The notes: generated from the letters alone by a model not told the origin. 64,000 nt of DNA from Klebsormidium nitens (GCA_000708835.1 DF237029.1:86658-150657), one strand, 5' to 3'. Numbered from the stretch's first letter, positions 22,801 to 35,577 are shown. Made by a program: numbers and translations.

Positions 22801-23705
22801 CATGCCATCTGTAACAGAAAGCCTCACTTGTCGTCAGAAACGTTAGGATCCCATCTGCAGGGAAAATACAAGAGAATGTCAGCAGAAGAGGAAGTGCAAC
22901 CGCCTCTGAGAAGATTCTAAATTTCGCCACAAGGAATTCTTCATAAGTACTTAGTCTGAACTTGTCCTTCAAACTCCATCAGACCTTACACTGGAAGGGC
23001 GAACACGGAAGCGTGGGGGAGCGATCAGTAGCTGTCTTGCTCACCCCATACGCAAGAGGTCGAACTTCGCGTCGTGTCAGCAGCACTTGCTCCGGATACT
23101 CTGAACGCAGATTCGACTGCTCCACTTGCTATCCCGACTCCAGTGTCAGATACTGCAGATTGAGAATCTTATGGGTATGAAAGTCAATCTGCTCAGCATG
23201 AGGGCAAGCTCCTTCTCGAGGCGCCAACCAAAATCAAGGTGCAATTCGCTTCATGAGTTCCATTCTCTATCATGGATTCAAACAGCGCGACCTTGTACCT
23301 CGCAGATGGAGCTTGTCTGGCTCGGCTCCTTCCTCAACTTCTGTGCATGGGTGTCCACCTTTCACAGCCTGCCTCTCTGCAGTGACTGTGATCCTCGGTG
23401 TTCCGTCAAGCAGAGTTGGTGACTGGCAGGACCGAATCGAAAGTGCCATAATCTGGAGGCGACAAAATGAGCAGATTTCTTCACAGGCGTTGAAGTTCAG
23501 CTCCTTTGGCAGACACCAATGAGAACTTTAGATTTGTGACAACGTTAAGTAGGTTGTATGCGATGGTGCATTTATCAGCGCGATTGAGTTCACAGATCGT
23601 ACCAAATTGAGCGAAGAGGAAAGCATGGCTCCTTAACGGCGACCTGAGCTGAGAACCAACCTTATCGAGAGTTGCCAAGACATCTGGTTCCTTATTCATC
23701 GTCAT
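19896..23705 (-). CDS. MTOPVIB: Meiotic DNA topoisomerase VI subunit B-like (MTOPVIB)
   Basis: In plants this protein partners SPO11-1/SPO11-2 to form meiotic double-strand breaks. Exons in coding order: 23661-23705, 23359-23503, 23299-23340 (optional), 23045-23152, 22828-22854, 22541-22643, 22255-22351, 21781-22034, 21401-21554, 21012-21192, 20591-20760, 19896-20279; about 569 residues, all phases agreeing. A GHKL-type motif VSDTGVG is followed, after a splice, by WDGILTFLTT, then SGTEVSLEVSG and YLDRLAILSPK, the block that in topoisomerase VI B reads GT-x-hydrophobic-E…YLKRTAI-NP. A transducer-like part (VEWSKYGCVLAGFA) and a helical tail (ALDQLKEKAPQVF, IRASIPDLATSVF) match my knowledge of plant MTOPVIB. 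It lacks the FGLGAKMAL region of canonical TOP6B. The N-terminus is uncertain: the frame stays open to 23774 and another exon may lie upstream. The donor at 21011 (GTTACC) is weak. Identification rests on motif recall, not a search. Confidence 0.8.
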
Positions 23706-25514
23706 TGGAGAGAGGGCCCCAAAGGAGTTGACGTACTCTCTGACGTACTCTGACGCCTGCCGGAATTCTGTCAACTGTTCAGACTAGCTTTGTTTGAGCT
23801 TGTTCACCGAGATTCTCAGTAGGAAAATGATTATTCTCAATGACTCTGCTCCATTCAGTGGAAGAGTACTGTGGTCATACAGATTTCAAAGATGTTAATG
23901 TGATTAAGCTCGTATGACCATCTTGTTCAGCATACTCTTGGCAACAGATGTCTTTGGTTGTTTTCTTGCCTGTCCCACTTTTTGTGGAAGCTATCTTTCA
24001 ACTGGTGGTCGTCGGCTAAAATGGCACCAGTGAGGGTCCGTCCAAAGAAGGCGCCTTGGATGCGAAGCTAGTAAAAGCCGAACTCGATCAACTGACCAGC
24101 CAAGCGGCTTTTCGGTACGTCTGAAGCGCACAGGCTCTAAGAACGGGCACTGGCAGGAATCGCTGGTCTCCACTTTGATATGCAACGAGTGCATGGGAGG
24201 TCGGCTGCTGTTCAGCTACATGACCTGCGCAATCGTTCATGAGATGGGCTATAACTTTCAAGAAAGATAATAGTGAGCCAAGATAATAGTAAGCTCCGAC
24301 TAAAACTAAAAATCCTAACCTTAAATGAAACACCCGCTCCGCACCCGTACCCACCCTAACCACCATACTAACCCTACGCGTCACAGTGCGGTTACCTTAC
24401 TACTATCTGGGCTTACTATTTTTTTTCTTGAGTTTATTGACGGCCGGGCTTGCCTGAAGTCAGTCGACTGACAATTGTTTCTTAGAACAAGTGGATTCCG
24501 TTCCGCATGACAGATAATCATCGATTCGAATCGCGTTGCACTGCAGCTCATGCTGATAGAATCGGAGACCTTGCATCATCACATGTGATCCGATGCATGG
24601 TCGATCCTGCCTACAAGTTAAGGAAAGTCTGAATTTTTTGTAACGGCCACTGATTTAATTACGCTTATAGTCCCATCCATCGAGCTTGCAATTAAACGTG
24701 TGCAAAGCGAGGCCGCCTGGCATGCAGCCTGGCCCGGCGTGGCCAGATATAATTGTTGCATACTCAGGCTCATGAGGCAAAGTTATGCATGCTGGCATGC
24801 ATTCCGGGCATGCATGGCCCCGGTCAGTGCCAACGTGCACCACGCGAGTGTGCTTGAACACGTGCAAGTTTATATATATAAGTCCGTGTTATCAAGTCAA
24901 TAACTCAGGCTGGTGCGCCATCATAATTTAATTCTGATGATTTGAGCGCACATGGTATATACTGCAGTGTGTACATGCTCATGCTAGCTGCATCTCTGGC
25001 ATGCATGTGACTGCGCGGCTCTGACGGTCTGTCCAAAAGCTTCAAGCTAGCTATTATGATGAGTGAATATTTGTGGTCTGAGCACACTAGCTAGCCTGTT
25101 GCAACTTTATATTGGACCTGAAACAACGTATATGCCGCGGCCGCCGGCCATGATAGACTTTTTTGGCTTCCATATCGGATATTCCGAACAAGGAATGTGC
25201 GGCCTATACGCGTCCATCTAGCAAGCACATTCGTACGTCACATGCCTAAGCAAGACCGAAACACATGGCAACTCTAACATTCCGGAAACGGGCTTCGCAG
25301 CGGCCATGGATTGTTTTCCTCGTGATGGCAAGTTGAGAGCGAGCTTCCAACATGACAGCAGGAAAGCCAACAGATTCTCACCAGTGCAGCGAGTCAACAA
25401 TGTCGCAATGCCTGCCGATTCATAGGCACTTTTTTCCGTCTCTTTACAAGGCCACCCCAGACAACGACACTTTAGTTTAATGTACAAACTTCATGGCAAC
25501 CAGGCCAGGTTCAC
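23706..25514. other. Intergenic region between MTOPVIB-like start and SF3B1 end
   Basis: It holds the uncertain 5' end of the MTOPVIB-like gene, an inverted-repeat transposon copy (24258-24431), and the SF3B1 3' flank. The rest (about 24440-25500) is AT-richer with no recognised gene. Confidence 0.5.
24258..24431 (-). mobile_element. MITE-like inverted-repeat element, copy 1
   Basis: It is about 174 bp, bounded by TCAAGAAA and TTTCTTGA. Imperfect terminal inverted repeats extend inward (AAGATAATAGTGAGCC against AATAGTAAGCCCAGAT). Its reverse complement aligns along its whole length with 50076-50246, sharing AAGGTAACCGCACTG and GGGTACGGGTGCGGAGCGGG. No open frame is present, so it would depend on a transposase elsewhere. 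No clear target-site duplication was found. Confidence 0.75.
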
Positions 25515-28500
25515 TCAAACAAACATGTTCAGCTCTGGTCGGCTGAACGTATTCTGCCCCTCGTCCTCCAGTACCGGGTACGCTGCTATCAATCCGTCTT
25601 GAGAGCCAATGTACAGGTTGTTGTAGATCCGCCAGTACACCTCGCGTACTTTCCTGGCAGGATGGAACAGGCCCTGCAAGGAAAGCAAGCACGCACTTCA
25701 AATCAAGCTTCATATGACCTGAACGCACGCTATGCACCAAATAACATATGGCTAGTTGCAGAATTGAACGAAAATGACGACCAGGCAGAATAAGGAGACG
25801 CAGAGGACAGGAACCGAGCAAAGCCTGTTCAAGCGTCAGTCCACGGAAGGAAGAGCACCCCACAGGCAGACGATGCTGATGGATTGAGAAGTCCGCTACA
25901 GACAAATTTCGAATTACACGCATCCCTAAGATCAACCTCTCCTCCGACGGGACACAAACCAAACCTCCCCTGGCCCCCTCACCTGCAGGCAGTAGTTGAG
26001 GATGACCGCCGGCCCGCACGACACGCGCATCCCGTCGACCGCGCCCATGACGGCGTTGATGACGTGCGGCGACGTCTCGAAGATGTTGGGCCAGATGAAG
26101 TTGAGCAGGTGGATCAGCGCGTCCTCGCAGCCGAGGCCCGCCACGCCGAGCGCCATGTGCATCACTGCGGAAGCGGCCGTCTGCCGGTGCACCAGGTCGC
26201 GGTCCATGAGCGCGTCCTCTAGGAGCGGCGTGACCGCGTAGATGTAGTCCTTGCCCATCTCGCCGATGTACTCGAAGAGGAACGAGAGCGACTTGAGCAC
26301 GCCGTTCTGCACGGGGAGACGGAGAAGAGGGTCAGAGACGTCGATACCCGAGCGTGGGGCAAACATCAGAAGCCGAGGTGCAGAGCAGTCGAGACTTGCC
26401 TTTTCGAAATATTGTAGCGACGCGTTCCAGAAATCGAGTCGCACAGAAACTCTGACGCGAATCTCTGGTGTTGAAAAAGACTCAAAAGGCGCCAACATAT
26501 TCCGGTGGTTGTGTCCAACTCGGAGCCTTGAACGAACGACCTCCCGTCTTAGCAGTCAGAGCGTCATGCCAAAACATATCCAGCAGATGGAAGAAGGAGC
26601 CTTCAACACCTGTGCAAACCAGAGAAGTTCGAAATCGTCACCTGTGCGTTGACTCGTTCGCCAGGTGGAATACACCCCTCGAAACACAAGCGCATAACTA
26701 CAGAACCCAACACGGGATCTCTAGACCCTCACCTGCACATTAAGCTCGGGCACCTTGTACTCGTTCATGAGCGCGGGCAGCACCGTGAACGGCGAGCACG
26801 TCTCGGCCACGATCGCAATCGCCACAGTGGTGCACACGCGGTTCTGGCGCTCCTGCACCTTCAGGTTGTTCAGCAGCGTCGCGAGCACGTCCTGCGGCCC
26901 GACCGCCTTGGCGATGTACCCGAACGTGTTCACCGTCGCACGCCGGATGCCCTTCTTGTGCGCTTTCAGCATGTCAAGCAGCTCGAAGCAGATGCGCATC
27001 CACTCGCGGGCGGGGACGAACTCCGCGCCGCGGTCCGCGATGCGCCCGACGAGGTCGATGCAGTTCTCTTGGACCTTCTCGTGGCGATTCTTGAGGATGG
27101 GCGTCAGGCGCGGGAGGAGGTCCTTGATGGGTGGCGTCATCTTGGTCATGCCGATGACGTTTACGATCGCCTTGAGGGCGCCCAGGATGGAGCCCAGCAC
27201 CTCGGGGTACTCCTCGCCCAGGTACTCGTACAGCACCTGCGAGGAAGGAAGAAGGGTTGGTCGGAAACGAAGCGGAAAGGCGAGGATTCTTCAGCTCTTG
27301 AACAGGCGGGGGAGGCCTGGACACCGAGAGCCCACTGAGACGACTGTGCTGGTGGTAGGCAAGGCCCGTCTCAATGAGAATTGCATTCGGAGAGGGCGAA
27401 CTGCGACAAAGCTGCATTATTCGAGGCAGTCTGTCCATCAGAGATCTACACCCCTTCCTAAAATGAAGCCAAAATCGAAAACGTCAGCCAATAACACTCG
27501 AGCACCGGAAACAGAACCCCGCAGCAGCAGTCCGTCCGATCCCAAGTTGCAATAAATCCAAGTTGCAGTACAGCGTACTCACCACTCCGAGATGGCCCAT
27601 GAGCTGCTCCTCGTGGCAGGCCTTCATGACGACGGCGATGCGCGCGATGAGGTCAGCGGCCTGCTGCCGCACCTTGGCGCTCTTGTTGTTGAGGCGCCAC
27701 TTGATGGTCCCGCAGATCTGAGGCAGGTACGGCTTGACACGCTGACCCAGGCTGTTCACCACCGTGCCGAAGCCGTTGAGCATCACGTTCGTGTCGTCGC
27801 TCGTCTGCAGAAGGAACGAAACAGTCAACTGCGAGTCTTTCTCAGAACCCCCGAAAGCACTAGAGCGCAAAACCGCTTTCTGCATCTCTGTAGCTGGCCA
27901 AACAGGGACAACCAGCGCGTAGAAAGCAGGTTATGGAGAGGGAGCGAGGCTAGCTTCCTTTGATGCAACCCAACAAGAAACCAAGTGAACAATCACATGG
28001 TGAAACTACCCCAGACAGGAAAAAAGCAGACCAAGTGTGAACTGACTCCTGAAGTGAGGCCGCAAAACCCTCGCAAATCTGAACAATCACAAGAGGACTT
28101 CACAGAGTGCGGCACACTTTTGCAAACGACTGGCAACCGTCCAAACAAAAGCGAAGGCTGAAGGCGCGGCTCACCTGCTCCTGGAAGGCGTACAGGATGC
28201 CGTCGATGAGCAGCTCCTCAAGGCGCGCGTCGATGTCGGCACTGCCGAGCGCGGAGACGACCTTGTCGATCGTCTCCATGACCATGCGCCGGTACGGCTC
28301 GCTCTCGTCCTTCAGGTCCTCCACGATGCGGCCCACGATGTCGGACACGCCCACCTACGCAGCGGAGATGAGAAAAGGGTCAGCAAACGTGAAGCGGCGG
28401 GGGAAGGCAGGGAAGCAGATGAGAACGGGCGGGGAAAGGCAAGTGTCGGCAAATGGCCGGGCCGGGGCAAACAGGGGTCAGCACATGTTGACGGGCGGAG

Positions 28501-31500
28501 GGATGAAAGGGATCAGCAGATGAAACCGCGGACTGACAGCGACTCATGATACTGCAACCTTGTGAAGCATCATAATCGTTTGGGGGTTTTGGAGAGGAAA
28601 CCGCGGTCGGCCAAAAGTGGCCGCACAATCAGTACAGATCAATTGCTTCAAAAACTGAAGCGCCTGTCCAAATCTTGATCAGCATTCCGTCATTAGAAGA
28701 GTTGCCCACTGGATGGCTTGAGAAAATAGCCTTGCTTCAGTAGCCGCAGGGTAGAAGCATCGACCACTCTGCATTTGTCGTGAGGAGCTCGTTTGACGTG
28801 ATCGTAGCCCCAGGTACAACAACAACAGGAAGCGGGGCCTGACCAAGGTCGCACTTGGCACACCCATCCAACTTTCCCGCAGCCCTTGAGTGCCCCTCAC
28901 CTTGTTGGCGATCTCCACGGTCGTCTCCACCAGCTGCTTGTAGTTGCGCCGGTCGAGCGCCATGCGCCGCACCCAGAAGTTCTTGAAGAACTCCGGCAGG
29001 ATCTCCGCGCGGATGTAGTCCGCCTCGACGCCGTCGGTGCCCGCGCACTGCTTCACCACCTTCAGCACGATCTTCTTCATCTCCTCGTCGGGCGACTGAA
29101 ACTCCCGGATCAAGATCACCATGACTTCCTTGGTGTAGTAAGACGCGTACATTGCGTCCATAAGCGGGATGATGAACCCGATGGATTTGAGGAAGGCCGC
29201 GAGGACCTTGCCGCGGTGGCTGCGGATGCCCTTCCAGAGCGGCTTGAGCACGCTGTCGAAGCTCTCGATGCCGTACGGCGCGGCGGCCTCGGCGAGGGCG
29301 GCCAGAGACAGCGCCGTGATCGTGCGCACCTGCGGAGCGGGGGAGGAAAGATTTACAAACCGTCCTGGCCAGTGCTTCACTTGTTGGATGAACATGGGCG
29401 AATAGCGATGGCCGACATTGAGGGATCTTCGCTCAGATGTTTTCAGAGAGAAATGTTTTCAGAGAGAAGGCGACTATAGAGAGGGTTTGGAGCAGACGAG
29501 GTGCTTGATCAAACGCTTTCGAGCAGACGGAGAAGTTGCCGACAAAGGGAGCAGGCAGTACAGGATTCAACGAAGTACCAAATGCCAGGAAGCGAATCAA
29601 GAAACAATCATCTGACGCTCTGTATGTACCTCCAGTCAGCGCTAAAGCAAGGGGACAGACCGTGCAGTGAAGGAACAGGAGCAAAAGCGGCCTACACAAA
29701 ACTTCTCCTCTTCTGCAATCAACCACACAAATCATCACCCTCGGTCCTCGGATTCTCAAATTCGCCCACGCGCCTCACCTTTTGGTTCTCGTCCCCAAGG
29801 CCCTCCTCGATGATCTCCACGAGCGAGCGCAGGTGCGGCAGGATGGCCACCCCGAGCAGGATGGCCACCTGCTGCACGATCTTGATCCCCGTGTGCCGCG
29901 CCTGCCACGACTTCTTGCTCTTGCACACCGCCTTGAGGAACGGCAGCAGCGCGGGGATGCCGAGCGCGGACGCGACGACCGAGAACGCGCGCGCCGTCGT
30001 GTTGCGCACGTACTCGTCGATGTTGTCGATGTCGGGGCGCATCGCGGCGATCATGGTGGCCAGCCCGGCGGCCTTGCTCAGGTTGGAGATGATCTCGCGC
30101 CCCTCGACGCGCGCGTAGTAGTCCTCGTCGATGAGCAGCGGCTCGATGACGACCAGGATCTTGTGCACGTACGGCCGCACCAGCTCGTCCAGTTTGTACA
30201 GCACGCGGTCGATGACCTTGACCAGCAAATGACGCTCCTGGTCCTCCAGCGTGGGTGACATCAGCAGGGGCAGGATCTGGTTGAAGAGCGGCCCCGCGCC
30301 GAACTCGCGCGCCTTGTCGGTGAGCTGGCGCAGCGCGGTCTTGCGCTGGGGGGGCGTCCCGTTCTTGACCTTGAGCAGCAGCTTCATGATCTTGCGCTCC
30401 TTGGCCTCCTCAGGGGTCAGCGCCTCCTCGTCCTTCTCCTGCAGGGGGAGCAAAATGTAGACGTTGTCAGCAGAATTCCAGGGAGGCAAGCGAAAGTGGT
30501 GAGCGACCATTTCCAGGGCGGGCGAACATGGTGAGCAGAGTTCTGAGGGCAGCATAAGTGGCGAGCAAAGCTTTGAGAGAAACCAATAGTGTCAATCATA
30601 CTTCAAGGGCAGCGAAGCTCGTGAGCGAATTTCCCAGAGGGCCTGGAGGTGGAGAGCCAAACTCCAGAAGTGCGCTGGGGCGGTCAGCAACTTTAGGGGT
30701 CAATGAAGGTAAACAAGGAGGGGGGAACACCCTCAGCACAAGCAAGCGCCCCTGCAAGAAGCGCTAGTTTCTAAGGGGCCAGATATGGCAACGAGACGTA
30801 TGTGCACTTCCAAGTCGAGTGCAACATCAAGCTCCACGCAAGCATACAAGACGAGGCACGTGACGCCACAACTCAATATTCGCCCAGGAGACCAAGCGCA
30901 TCAAAGCGCTTCCCAAAACGAAGAGACCCTGACAGCCCAACAAACGCAAGCCTCCGCAGATCCTCACCTGCAGCAACGCCCCGAAGTACTGGTAGTCCTC
31001 CGGCTTGATCTCCGGCAGCCCCGCGGGCCCCTCCTTCGGCAGGTCAAACTGCTGGCCCCGGTCCTCCTCGGGGATCATATACCCGGGCGTCGCCCCCGCC
31101 ATCGGCGTCGGCGTGGCCAGCAGCTTCCTAGCGGGGGTCCGGATCGGGACGTAGCTCGCGGGGGGGTCCAGAATCTTGTACCCCTCCATCGGGAACATCG
31201 CATCGAGCTCCTCGTCCGAGAGCGGCCGGTTGCGCTCCTCGATGTCGCGCTCCCACTTCATCGCGTTGTACTGCTCAGGCGTCTGCGGCACGCGCAGCGC
31301 GATCTGGCTGGGGGTCGGCGTTTCCATCCCCAGCCCCCCCATAGGGGTCACCCCCGGGGTGAACGCCCCTGGCGTCTGACCCCCCATAGGAGTGGCGCTC
31401 CCCATCGTGGCCGGGGTTTCGTCCCAGCGCGAGCGCTGCTTTTTCGGTGTGGGCGTGGCCATGTTCTTGGGGGTAGCGTCCCACATAGTTCCGGCAGGAG

Positions 31501-33568
31501 TGGCCCCCGGAGTCACCCCCCCGGAAGGAGTGGCGTCGTCGTCGGCTGGGCGGCCGGGGGTGGGGGTCGCGTCCCAGCGGTTGCGGCGCGCAGCGGGGGT
31601 GGCGTCGGCGCCAGGGCGGCCGGGGGTTGGGGCGTCCCATCGGCTGCAGGAAATACAACGGTATGCTTCGTACATGAACATGCAAGTCAGACTAGTTAAA
31701 GCAATGGCGAAGGCTTAGGCAGCCGGCCAGCCCCTGAGCTTGCAACAATCAGAAACGTTTCTTAGAAACCACTGAAATTTCACCACCAGTTCAGGAAACT
31801 CGATTGCAAGCACCCTTGAAGGTAGTTTCAGAAAAGCCATGCAGCAAGAGAGGAAGAAGAAGCGCTTACCTTGCAGCTGGGCCAGCATCAGGGGCATCCC
31901 AGTCCGACGTCTTTGCTTTCCTGCAGCATGAAACGAAGTCCTCGTGAGTGGATGCTTATCTCCAACGGAATCCTCAAAATCACCTTGCATGAGCACAGGT
32001 CACCTGCTACTGTGGACAAACAAAACAAGATGCACCCACAAAGTGGTGAACATGTCAAGCCATACAAGCTGCAGAGATGGCGCAACCCGCCTCAATCGTC
32101 TGTACTAAGACAATCCGCTTTTGAGCATTACCCGCCTCAATCGTCTGTACTAAGACAATCCGCTTTTGAGCATTGAGAAGAGGTGACTCACTTTGCCGGC
32201 TCCTCCTCCCCCCCCGACTTGTCCCACCGGTTCCGCCGCTTCCCATTGGCTGCCGCCGGCTGCGGCGCCGCCGCTTGCTGCACCCTGGTGGGGGCCTCGC
32301 TCTGCTCCTTGGCCCTGCGCTCCGCTTCCTCCTGCTTCTTTTTGGCAATCACACGCAGCGTCTCCTCCTTCTCGCGCTTGTGCGCCTCCTCGCGCATGAT
32401 GTCGGCGTACGTGCGCACCGAGGGGTCCGGCGTTTTGTCGCCCATCGCGAAGGGGTCCACGCGCTCGGGGGAGATGATGCGGTTCAGGCGCCGCTTGCGG
32501 TAGTCGTCCTCGCGGTCGATGATGCGCGACGGGCGGTTGAAGCCGGGCTGCAGCGCGGGGGACAAGAGTTGAGTTTCGATTGCCCTTGAGAAAAGTCATT
32601 GCTTGTTAGATCCGACATCCAGCATCGGGCGCGACTGCAGTGCTCACAGCAATGCTGGACTCACAAAGCCAAACAATGTCGTCAGGACCCATAACGTTGG
32701 ATACGCAAGCAAACATGATGCAGACAGAGGTAAGGGGAAGATCATTGAACTTACGTCTTCCTCCACTCCATCTTCGTTGCGCCCTGGAAGCACGCCCAGC
32801 AGGGACTTTGGCGCGGTGTATGACGCCAGTTTCCTGCAAGAGGAGAATGAAAACTTGTACAGACAGGAGCCACAACCACTTTGAGGGGGCCCGGTACAAC
32901 TCTCAAACAAGGACACGGACCAATTGAATCAGTGAGGAGCAACGCATCATTGAACTTTTCTGAGCAGAGTTGCATAAGCCACGGTGCCCACTTCAAAATC
33001 CTGTTGATGGGCAGAGTCACCTTAGAAACCTAAAAACCCTTTGCGAAAGGAGAAAGCCCATTGAATAACCCCGTGCGGGCGCAAACGGCAGCTCGCCGTT
33101 GTTTTTGTACTTAACGACAGGCAACTTTCTCAAGCATTTGTGAGGCCACACGTCCTTGCACCCAAAGATCATTACAGGCAAAGCACCTGAAATAGAGTAG
33201 ATCATAAACCCTAACCACCATTACCAACAATTGGCGTCAATTGAACGGCCCCAAGAGGAGCCCGGTCATAAATCGTATGGACTTGAGCGTTGCAACAAAG
33301 ACTCTGTGTCCGGGCTTGTTGGAACACATATGCAAAGAAACCGCAACAGAGAATCAGCTTACTTTGCAACCTCCCTCTCGGTGTCCCCTTCTTCGTCCTC
33401 CCCCTCATCAGCGGGGATCGATGCAACATAGCCATCTGCCCTGCCGAGCCCCCCATACAGATCCTGATCAAAACTGCTCTTCTCAAGGCTCATCGCCGCA
33501 AGGTCCTGCTCCCTTTTCTTCCGCTCCTCCTGTACGCGACGAATCTCATCGTCCACAGCGTCCGCCAT
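25515..33568 (-). CDS. SF3B1: Splicing factor 3B subunit 1 (SF3b155)
   Basis: This is the HEAT-repeat core of the U2 snRNP SF3b complex, which holds the branch-site/U2 duplex. Twelve exons in coding order: 33363-33568, 32755-32833, 32192-32547, 31870-31920, 30968-31643, 29779-30438, 28901-29329, 28175-28354, 27583-27804, 26733-27236, 25983-26306, 25515-25673; 1281 residues, close to the family length. The N-terminal third has RWD and TP motifs ([33 protein letters not shown]) that bind U2AF-type domains and are phosphorylated. The HEAT region is nearly identical to the family: [71 protein letters not shown]. The Lys of ENQK|VRTI corresponds to human K700 and sits at an exon end. The C-terminus (PELNMFV) is less conserved. 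The gene is complete. Confidence 0.97.
29437..29468. repeat. 16-bp tandem duplication in an SF3B1 intron
   Basis: Two adjacent perfect copies of ATGTTTTCAGAGAGAA lie in the intron between the 30 kb and 29 kb exons. Confidence 0.85.
32086..32175. repeat. 45-bp perfect tandem duplication in an SF3B1 intron
   Basis: Copies 32086-32130 and 32131-32175 both begin CCCGCCTCAATCGTCTGTAC and are identical as far as I can read. The identity implies a recent event. Confidence 0.9.
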
Positions 33569-34654
33569 CGTTAAAGTCGGGCAATCTACGTTGACTACTT
33601 TTTCGCGTCCCTCAATTTGTACGAGTTGCAGACTTTGGCAGCTTGACTACTTTTGATTGGTTTCTTCCCTCCGCCCTTTACACTTGTTCGCTCCTCAACT
33701 CGTGGGAGACCACGTCCGAGCAAAGCGCGCACATGCAAAAAGGTGCTGAGCCTTCAACTTCAACTTCAAGTTCTTTGGGTGAACTGGACACACTGGTGAC
33801 GAGGGAGGAGCTGTTGACAGAAGTTGGCAGTCTCCTTGTTGGACTTGAGAGGTTCTCCTGCGCCAAATGGTGGGCATCTACATGTGACAAGTCGGGAGCT
33901 TCTGAGAATTAGACCTCGAAACGGTTAGCTGCAAAGCGAGGTTAGACGAGCGCACGTTTTCGGGCTGGCAAGAAGATCCTGCACTGGCGCAAGTAGTACA
34001 TAGCACTGCACTTGGAAAGTGTTAACACACTAGTGTAACAAGGCCGTCATTCTCTACCGCAATTTTTCTGACAAATAACACGAGCAGTCCGGGCGGTCTG
34101 ACAACCATCAATGCTACTCTTCGATATTATTTTGGGTCCCCGGTACATTGGCGGCTATGGTTTGGGTGAGGGTAACTCTTACGAGAGCAAACAGTCCCCG
34201 GGTAGGACAGAACCAGTACATAAACCGGCGAGTTTACGGGTTTCGCACCCCTTACAATCGGAACTACCAAATCAACCCTACCCGTGCCCCGGGCCCCTAC
34301 ATTTTCCTGGGCTACCTGAACCAGCCGCGGCCGCGAGTGTCGGGAGAGGTGAGCCGTCGAGATACTTCAGAGACGCCACGCGGCGGTCGATGCATAGCGC
34401 GTCAGCTCATACGAATATGGAAAGTTTGTGCCGGGCATAACACTCGTGGGAGTGCAAACACACAGCTGCCACCGGCCTGTTAACACTTTCCGAGTGCAGT
34501 GCTTTGACCTTTTTGCTGCACTGGCAGTATAATGTAACCCCGATCTTGACCACACGCGACTGACGGCTTGGTTAGGACGATCCAACGTGCGATCTCAACC
34601 GTCCACAACTTGATCCAACGGCACCTGTGAGATATGTAGACTCGGAGACCTCAT

Positions 34655-35577
34655 NNNNNNNNNNNNNNNNNNNNNNNNNNNNNNNNNNNNNNNNNNNNNN
34701 NNNNNNNNNNNNNNNNNNNNNNNNNNNNNNNNNNNNNNNNNNNNNNNNNNNNNNNNNNNNNNNNNNNNNNNNNNNNNNNNNNNNNNNNNNNNNNNNNNNN
34801 NNNNNNNNNNNNNNNNNNNNNNNNNNNNNNNNNNNNNNNNNNNNNNNNNNNNNNNNNNNNNNNNNNNNNNNNNNNNNNNNNNNNNNNNNNNNNNNNNNNN
34901 NNNNNNNNNNNNNNNNNNNNNNNNNNNNNNNNNNNNNNNNNNNNNNNNNNNNNNNNNNNNNNNNNNNNNNNNNNNNNNNNNNNNNNNNNNNNNNNNNNNN
35001 NNNNNNNNNNNNNNNNNNNNNNNNNNNNNNNNNNNNNNNNNNNNNNNNNNNNNNNNNNNNNNNNNNNNNNNNNNNNNNNNNNNNNNNNNNNNNNNNNNNN
35101 NNNNNNNNNNNNNNNNNNNNNNNNNNNNNNNNNNNNNNNNNNNNNNNNNNNNNNNNNNNNNNNNNNNNNNNNNNNNNNNNNNNNNNNNNNNNNNNNNNNN
35201 NNNNNNNNNNNNNNNNNNNNNNNNNNNNNNNNNNNNNNNNNNNNNNNNNNNNNNNNNNNNNNNNNNNNNNNNNNNNNNNNNNNNNNNNNNNNNNNNNNNN
35301 NNNNNNNNNNNNNNNNNNNNNNNNNNNNNNNNNNNNNNNNNNNNNNNNNNNNNNNNNNNNNNNNNNNNNNNNNNNNNNNNNNNNNNNNNNNNNNNNNNNN
35401 NNNNNNNNNNNNNNNNNNNNNNNNNNNNNNNNNNNNNNNNNNNNNNNNNNNNNNNNNNNNNNNNNNNNNNNNNNNNNNNNNNNNNNNNNNNNNNNNNNNN
35501 NNNNNNNNNNNNNNNNNNNNNNNNNNNNNNNNNNNNNNNNNNNNNNNNNNNNNNNNNNNNNNNNNNNNNNNNNNNNN
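34655..35577. other. Assembly gap (N run)
   Basis: There are 923 unspecified bases. Long open frames drawn across it are artefacts. Confidence 0.99.

Noticed and set aside
19896-23774. Canonical plant topoisomerase VI B (TOP6B) as the identity of the minus-strand GHKL gene
   Set aside because: The highly conserved FGLGAKMAL-type segment and extended GHKL boxes of TOP6B are absent, while the WDGILTFLTT context fits the meiotic paralogue.
24521-24545. A tRNA B-box-like word (GATTCGAATC)
   Set aside because: No matching acceptor stem, A-box or anticodon arm could be folded around it.
26649-31699. Long plus-strand open frames opposite SF3B1 (for example 26649-27338 and 30785-31699)
   Set aside because: They are antisense shadows of GC-rich SF3B1 exons; the opposite strand gives near-identical matches to a known protein with correct splice sites.
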